NCBI GenBank assembly: GCA_035294855.1
Contig: DATGKD010000033.1
Location: forward strand, 1 to 24,871
Origin: DATGKD01 sp035294855
Lineage (GTDB): Bacteria > Actinomycetota > Acidimicrobiia > Acidimicrobiales > UBA8190
DNA: 24,871 nucleotides
Reading direction: 5' to 3'
Shown here: positions 20,839 to 24,871 of the stretch, in pieces
How the letters are laid out: every line of letters begins with the position of its first letter
How positions within the stretch are numbered: position 1 is the first letter of the stretch
Notes under the pieces: generated by a model
Databases searched by the model: none
The model's input: the letters and a program-made list of their open reading frames with translations, nothing else
Told to the model about the DNA's origin: nothing
Program-made: the position numbers and the translations under genes

Positions 20839-23800
20839 GTGCCCCTGATGGAGAGCCTCGCTCCACCGGTCGTGGCCGTCATCGTCACCCACGAGCCGGG
20901 GGAGTGGTTCGAGGAGACGCTCCGGGCCTTCGCCGCCCAGGACTACCCGTCGCTGTCAGTGCTGGTCCTGGACGCGGCCAGCCGCGTGGACCCGACTCCC
21001 CGGGTGGCCGCCGAGATGCCCAGCGCCTTCGTCCGACGGCTGGACGACAACCGCGGCTTCGGCCCCAGCCTGAACGAGGTGCTGGGGATGGTCGAAGGGG
21101 CCTCCCACCTGTTGCTGTGCCACGACGACGTCGCCCCCGACCCCGACGTCGTGCACGTCATGGTGGAGGAGTCGTTCCGGTCGAACGCCGGTGTCGTCGC
21201 ACCCAAGTTCGTCGACTGGTACGACCCCGAGCGCCTGCTGCACGTGGGCATGGGTGTCGACAAGGGGGGAGCGGTCGTCGACCGCGTCCAGCGGGGGGAG
21301 ATCGACCACGGGCAACACGACGCGGTGCGAGACGTGTTCCTCGCTCCGGGCGGATGCACGCTCGTGCGCACCGACCTCTTCGCGGAACTGGGTGGTTTCG
21401 ATCCCGACGTCTTCGTCATGGGGGAGGACCTCGACCTGTGTTGGCGCGCCCAGATCCTGGGCGCCCGCGTTGTGGTGGCGCCCCAGGCTCGCGTCCGGCA
21501 CCTCGAGCTGCTCGCGAGCGGGCGGCGCGCGCTCCCCGAGGAGGTGCGAGCCTCGGCGCCCCACCTGATGCTCGACGCCGGCGGGGACGGGCTGCTCCAC
21601 CACGACGGTCGTAACGGCAGTCGAGACGGGCTCGTCGACAGTCGCGATGGGCCCGCCGACAGCGGGGACGGGTTCGAGGACGGCGGGGGGGCGGGCCACA
21701 GCCCCGCTCGTGACCGCCACGCCAGCGAGAACGCGCTCGACGGCGGTCGCAGCCCTCACCTCATCGTCGAAGGCGTCACCCTGCAGTCGCTGCAGCGTCG
21801 GCACGAACTGCACGCTGCGCTGAAGGGCTACAGCCCGTTCCACCTCATCCGCGTCGTTCCCCAGCTCTTCCTGCTCGCTGCGGCCGAGGCCGTGGTGGCA
21901 TGGGTCACTGGTCACCGCGGTCGAGCCCGGGCCGTGGTGCACGCCTGGCGCTGGAACGTCGCCCAACGGAAGGCGCTGCGGGGATGTCGCACCGAGCTCG
22001 CCGCGACCCGGCGCGTGAGCGACGGTGACGTCCGGCGGTTGCAACTGCACGGCAGTGCGCGCCTGAACGCCTACGTGCGGCGCGCCGTCACGCTGGGCCT
22101 CGGCGCGGCCAACATCGGCGAGAGCGCACTGGACGAGCAGCCCGTGACGGTGGTGGCGCCGGCACCGCCCCGTTCCCACGGACGGCCCGATCCGGTGGTC
22201 GAGCACGCCGAGCGCGCCGACGTGCCGCTCGAGCTCCAGGGGAACGGGCCCGCGCCGGCAACGCGCCGTGTCGTCTGGCTCATCGTCGCCCTCGTCCTCG
22301 TGATCGGGACCCGGCAGCTACTGGGCTCGGGCTTCCCGTTCCTGGGCCAGCTCCTGCCCCTGCCCTCGTGGGACAACCTGCTGCACCGCTATGTCTCGGG
22401 CTGGCAGCCCACCGGCGTGGGCACCACCGATCCCACCTCTCCGGCCACCGGGCTGCTCGGCGTGGCGGGCATGCTCCTGTTCGGCGGCGTCGGGCTGCTG
22501 CAGAAGGTCGTCGTGCTGGGGTGCATCCCACTCGGCGCGCTCGGCATGGCGCGCCTCGCCCGACCGCTCAACACCGCGTGGGCGCGACTCACGGCCACGA
22601 TCATCTATCTCGCGATCCCGGTCCCGTACGACGCGCTCGCCACCGGGCGTTGGGACGCGCTCGTGATGTACGGCGCGGGCCCGTGGATGCTCAACCTGAT
22701 GGCGCGGGCGTCCGGCGCCGACCCATTTGCCGCCGCGGGACGCCTTCTCCCGAGGCGACGCGCAACGGGGTTCACGGGCTCGTCGGGGCCGGATGCCCGG
22801 GTGGGGGGCAACGGCGAGAACAGCTCAACGGACTCGGCCCGCGCGGCGCGTACGCCAACGGTCTCTGCGCGTTGGGCCCACACCCTGGTGGGGCGGGGCC
22901 TCCAGTTGGGACTGCTCGAAGCCGTCGCGGCCTCCGTGGCGCCCACCGTGGTCGTGGTCACCCTCGTCATGGCGGCCGGCCTCGCCCTGGGCTGTGTCGT
23001 GGTCGGAGGCCGCGACGGGGCCCGGTCAGCGGCACGGGTCTCGTCCACCGCGCTCCTCGGGGCCGCGGCCGCTGTGGTGCTGCTCGCGCCGTGGTCGCTC
23101 GCCCTGTTGAGCGGTCCCGACCGATGGTCCGCGCTGCTCGGACTGCCTGTCGGGGCGACGGCCGGGGCGGGATGGGGTGAGCTCCTCCGCTTGGCCGTCG
23201 GGCCGATCGGGGACGCCGCCCTCGCCTGGGCTTTCCTCGCCGCCGCCGCGCTTCCCCTCGTCATCGGGGCCCGGTCACGAATCGCGTGGGCGGGGCGTGC
23301 CTGGTCGATCGCGGTCGTGGCGTGGGCCTGCGCGTGGGCGGCCGGACGAGGCTGGCTGGGCCCTGTCGCCGTCCCCCCTCAGATGCTCCTGGTGCCGGCG
23401 GGCATCGGCATCGCGCTGGCCGTGGGCCTCGGCGTCTCGGCGTTCCAGGTGGACCTCCCCGGATACCGCTTCGGATGGCGACAGGCAGCCGCCGTCGCAG
23501 CCGCCGCCGCGGCGGCGGTCGGCATGCTGCCCGTGCTCGGCGCCAGCCTCGGGGGGCGGTGGGACGTCGCCGCGTCCGGTTACGGACAGGCCACGTCGTG
23601 GATGGCCCCGACTCGGGCCACCGGCGACTTCCGCGCCCTGTGGCTCGGCGACCCGAGGGTGCTCCCTGGAGGGGGATGGAAGCTTTCGAGCGGGTTGGCG
23701 TACTCGTTGAGCGAGAACGGCCTCCCGGACGCCACCGCCATCTGGCCGGGCTCCTCGCCCGGAGCCGCGTCGGCGGTCGCGAACGGGGTCCGGCTGGCCG

Positions 23801-24849
23801 AACGACACGCCACCATCCGGCTCGGCCAGCTCCTCGCCCCCTACGCCGTGCGCTACATCGTGGTCGCCGAAACGCTCGCCCCCTCGATCGCCGGCAACGC
23901 GAACCCCGTCTCGTACCCGCCGCCGGTCGACCTGCTGCCCGCGCTGTCGTCGCAACTGGACCTGCGCCATGTCATCTCGCAGGGTGGATTCGACGTCTTC
24001 GTGGACGACGCCGCCTTGCCGTTGCGCGCCGTGCGCACGACCGCGGCCGCCGCGCTCGCCCCGATCCTCGACTTCACGGGGGGATCGGCCGATCTTGCCG
24101 GGTGGCGACCGGCGCTTAGCGGGTCGCCGTCAGCGACGGCCGCGAATGGGCGCGTGCCCGCCGGGATGTTCCTGGCGGCGGTCGCGCCGGCGCACGATTG
24201 GCGCCTGAGGTCGGCGACAGCCCGATCGAGCGCCGTCGTCCGATCTCGCACGTACTTCGGGTACGCACCGGTGTTTCAGGTGGCACGGCCGGGTTCGGTC
24301 ACCGTGGCGTTCGCGGGCTCGTGGCAACACGGGGTCGAGATCACCGGCGAAGTGGCCATCTGGGTCGTCCTGGGATGCGCCTTACTCGGCCGACGCCGCT
24401 GGCTCGATTGGTGGTGGCGGCCGCTGCGAGCTCGACGGCGCGCCAGCTTGCACCGACGGCGCCCCACGACGCATGGTCCCGGGTCCCGCCGGGGCGACCT
24501 GCGCTCGGCCGGCGCGGGCGGCGGGGACGGCGCGGGCGGCGCGGGCAGCGGAGGCGCAGGGGGCGCTGGTGTCGGCAGAAACGGCGGCGACACGTCGCCG
24601 TCGTCCTCGCCGATTTCGCGGCCCACTTCGCCGCGAGCACGAGGGCTCCCGCGGCCCACCGCCAGTCGTTCCGGGCAGCGTCACCCCACGAGACCCAGGC
24701 GCCTGCGGCCTTCGCCGTCACCCTCGCCGAGCATGGCGGAGCGCCTGCTCGCGGCGAGCACGCGGGGCGACAGCAGGCGCGCGCCCGGGATGGCGGACGG
24801 CGCAAGCAACCGCGGAGCCGATCGAACCGATGGTGACGACTCGGCGTGA
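20839..24849 (+). CDS. Giant GT2 glycosyltransferase fused to a multispan membrane and extracytoplasmic domain
   Basis: A 1,336-residue protein. Residues 1 to about 230 are a GT-A domain: VAVIVTHEPGEWFEETL, DDNRGFG, the metal-binding CHDDVAPDPD, GGCTLVRTDLFAELGGFDPD and GEDLDLCWRAQ. A repetitive acidic linker (about 248-302) follows, then a helical part with RRHELHAALKGY. From about 476 to 907 there are some eight to ten hydrophobic spans. A large, probably external domain (about 908-1165) and a last span (AIWVVLGCALL) come next. The final 140 residues are a Gly/Arg/Ser/Pro-rich tail. The order suggests cytoplasmic sugar addition joined to a membrane transferase or export part, as in actinobacterial cell-wall glycosyltransferases; substrate unknown. 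Start is GTG 20839 or ATG 20848. A second low-complexity insert lies at about 634-676. The stop overlaps a possible next ATG. Confidence 0.88.
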   Translation: MPLMESLAPPVVAVIVTHEPGEWFEETLRAFAAQDYPSLSVLVLDAASRVDPTPRVAAEMPSAFVRRLDDNRGFGPSLNEVLGMVEGASHLLLCHDDVAPDPDVVHVMVEESFRSNAGVVAPKFVDWYDPERLLHVGMGVDKGGAVVDRVQRGEIDHGQHDAVRDVFLAPGGCTLVRTDLFAELGGFDPDVFVMGEDLDLCWRAQILGARVVVAPQARVRHLELLASGRRALPEEVRASAPHLMLDAGGDGLLHHDGRNGSRDGLVDSRDGPADSGDGFEDGGGAGHSPARDRHASENALDGGRSPHLIVEGVTLQSLQRRHELHAALKGYSPFHLIRVVPQLFLLAAAEAVVAWVTGHRGRARAVVHAWRWNVAQRKALRGCRTELAATRRVSDGDVRRLQLHGSARLNAYVRRAVTLGLGAANIGESALDEQPVTVVAPAPPRSHGRPDPVVEHAERADVPLELQGNGPAPATRRVVWLIVALVLVIGTRQLLGSGFPFLGQLLPLPSWDNLLHRYVSGWQPTGVGTTDPTSPATGLLGVAGMLLFGGVGLLQKVVVLGCIPLGALGMARLARPLNTAWARLTATIIYLAIPVPYDALATGRWDALVMYGAGPWMLNLMARASGADPFAAAGRLLPRRRATGFTGSSGPDARVGGNGENSSTDSARAARTPTVSARWAHTLVGRGLQLGLLEAVAASVAPTVVVVTLVMAAGLALGCVVVGGRDGARSAARVSSTALLGAAAAVVLLAPWSLALLSGPDRWSALLGLPVGATAGAGWGELLRLAVGPIGDAALAWAFLAAAALPLVIGARSRIAWAGRAWSIAVVAWACAWAAGRGWLGPVAVPPQMLLVPAGIGIALAVGLGVSAFQVDLPGYRFGWRQAAAVAAAAAAAVGMLPVLGASLGGRWDVAASGYGQATSWMAPTRATGDFRALWLGDPRVLPGGGWKLSSGLAYSLSENGLPDATAIWPGSSPGAASAVANGVRLAERHATIRLGQLLAPYAVRYIVVAETLAPSIAGNANPVSYPPPVDLLPALSSQLDLRHVISQGGFDVFVDDAALPLRAVRTTAAAALAPILDFTGGSADLAGWRPALSGSPSATAANGRVPAGMFLAAVAPAHDWRLRSATARSSAVVRSRTYFGYAPVFQVARPGSVTVAFAGSWQHGVEITGEVAIWVVLGCALLGRRRWLDWWWRPLRARRRASLHRRRPTTHGPGSRRGDLRSAGAGGGDGAGGAGSGGAGGAGVGRNGGDTSPSSSPISRPTSPRARGLPRPTASRSGQRHPTRPRRLRPSPSPSPSMAERLLAASTRGDSRRAPGMADGASNRGADRTDGDDSA
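21619..21681 (+). repeat. 21-bp imperfect tandem repeat, 3 units, in frame in the giant glycosyltransferase
   Basis: Three consecutive 21-bp units encode SRDGLVD, SRDGPAD and SGDGFED (residues 261-281). They lie in the linker just after the GT2 domain. Base differences are mostly at codon-third positions and in the two middle codons, so the array is older than the birA one. The period is a multiple of three and the frame is kept. Confidence 0.85.
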
Positions 24850-24871
24850 TGGCGGGTCGCACGGTACCAGT
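24849..24871 (+). CDS. Possible start of a downstream gene, cut by the window edge
   Basis: ATG at 24849-24851 overlaps the TGA of the giant glycosyltransferase gene (TGATG) and opens a frame reading MAGRTVP to the edge. Only seven full codons are visible, so nothing can be said about the product. The overlap is typical of the coupled starts elsewhere in this window. Confidence 0.35.

Noticed and set aside
20638..20892. Minus-strand open frame of 84 codons upstream of the small gene
   Set aside because: Its Lys/Ala-rich middle looks protein-like, but third-position composition is mixed, there is no good start signal, and it overlaps the start of the giant glycosyltransferase and the small-gene promoter.
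24341..24862. Minus-strand open frame of 173 codons under the giant glycosyltransferase tail
   Set aside because: The middle part has favourable codon composition, but the rest is Arg/Pro-rich repeats antisense to the Gly-rich tail, with no motif or start signal. Kept only as part of the frame-conflict finding.

Overview
This is a very GC-rich, densely packed chromosomal window with many GTG starts and stop/start overlaps. It encodes cofactor F420 enzymes (CofD, CofE), an actinobacterial-type fused biotin carboxylase/BCCP subunit, WbbL-like and ManB-like cell-wall sugar enzymes, and TANNNT-type -10 boxes close to start codons. Together these point to Actinomycetota. Acidimicrobiia or a relative is my best guess, by inference and not proven. 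I see no tRNA, rRNA, CRISPR array, IS element, phage gene or other clear sign of recent transfer.

Layout. (1) Positions 1-4711 are acyl-CoA and biotin metabolism: the 3' end of an acyl-CoA mutase large subunit (+), converging on a coupled minus-strand pair (biotin-dependent carboxylase alpha subunit, then an M20 amidohydrolase). Divergent from the pair is birA, the ligase that would biotinylate the neighbouring carboxylase. (2) Positions 4778-13641 are a tightly coupled plus-strand run for activated sugars and glycan assembly. It holds an RmlB-like 4,6-dehydratase with an altered active-site motif, RmlD, UDP-glucose dehydrogenase, UDP-xylose synthase, a polyprenyl-phosphate-type GT2, a WbbL-like GT2, an unidentified single-pass membrane protein, a ManB-like sugar-phosphate nucleotidyltransferase and a GalE-like epimerase. 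(3) Positions 13706-15497 are cofE and cofD on the minus strand, convergent with the sugar run. (4) Positions 15558-20085 are three consecutive GT4 glycosyltransferases followed by an Rmd-like GDP-deoxysugar reductase, closed by a strong hairpin. (5) Positions 20178-24871 are a small minus-strand gene with a one-helix/coiled-coil-like product and a good promoter, divergent from a giant (about 1,336 aa) GT2-plus-multispan membrane protein. The start of a further gene may lie at the right edge.

How the genes work together. The sugar genes would supply UDP-GlcA, UDP-Xyl, a dTDP-6-deoxyhexose (probably dTDP-Rha), probably GDP-Man, a GDP-6-deoxyhexose and UDP-Gal. Six glycosyltransferases (two GT2, three GT4, one GT2-membrane fusion) would build these into a surface polysaccharide or cell-wall linkage glycan. 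RmlA, RmlC, Gmd, a flippase/polymerase and the carboxylase beta subunit are not in the window. The gene set (birA, accA3, fbiA/fbiB, manB, wbbL, rmlD) resembles the Rv3261-Rv3285 neighbourhood of Mycobacterium tuberculosis, so the block may be an ancient actinobacterial cell-envelope/F420 neighbourhood that has here been expanded with extra sugar and glycosyltransferase genes.

The most notable points are the Asp-to-Cys change in the RmlB-like catalytic motif, a recurring TANNNT box 6-8 nt before start codons (suggesting leaderless transcripts), in-frame minisatellites in two enzymes (a pentapeptide array in BirA and a heptapeptide array in the giant glycosyltransferase), and the giant GT2-membrane fusion itself. 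I found no clearly new defence or mobile system.
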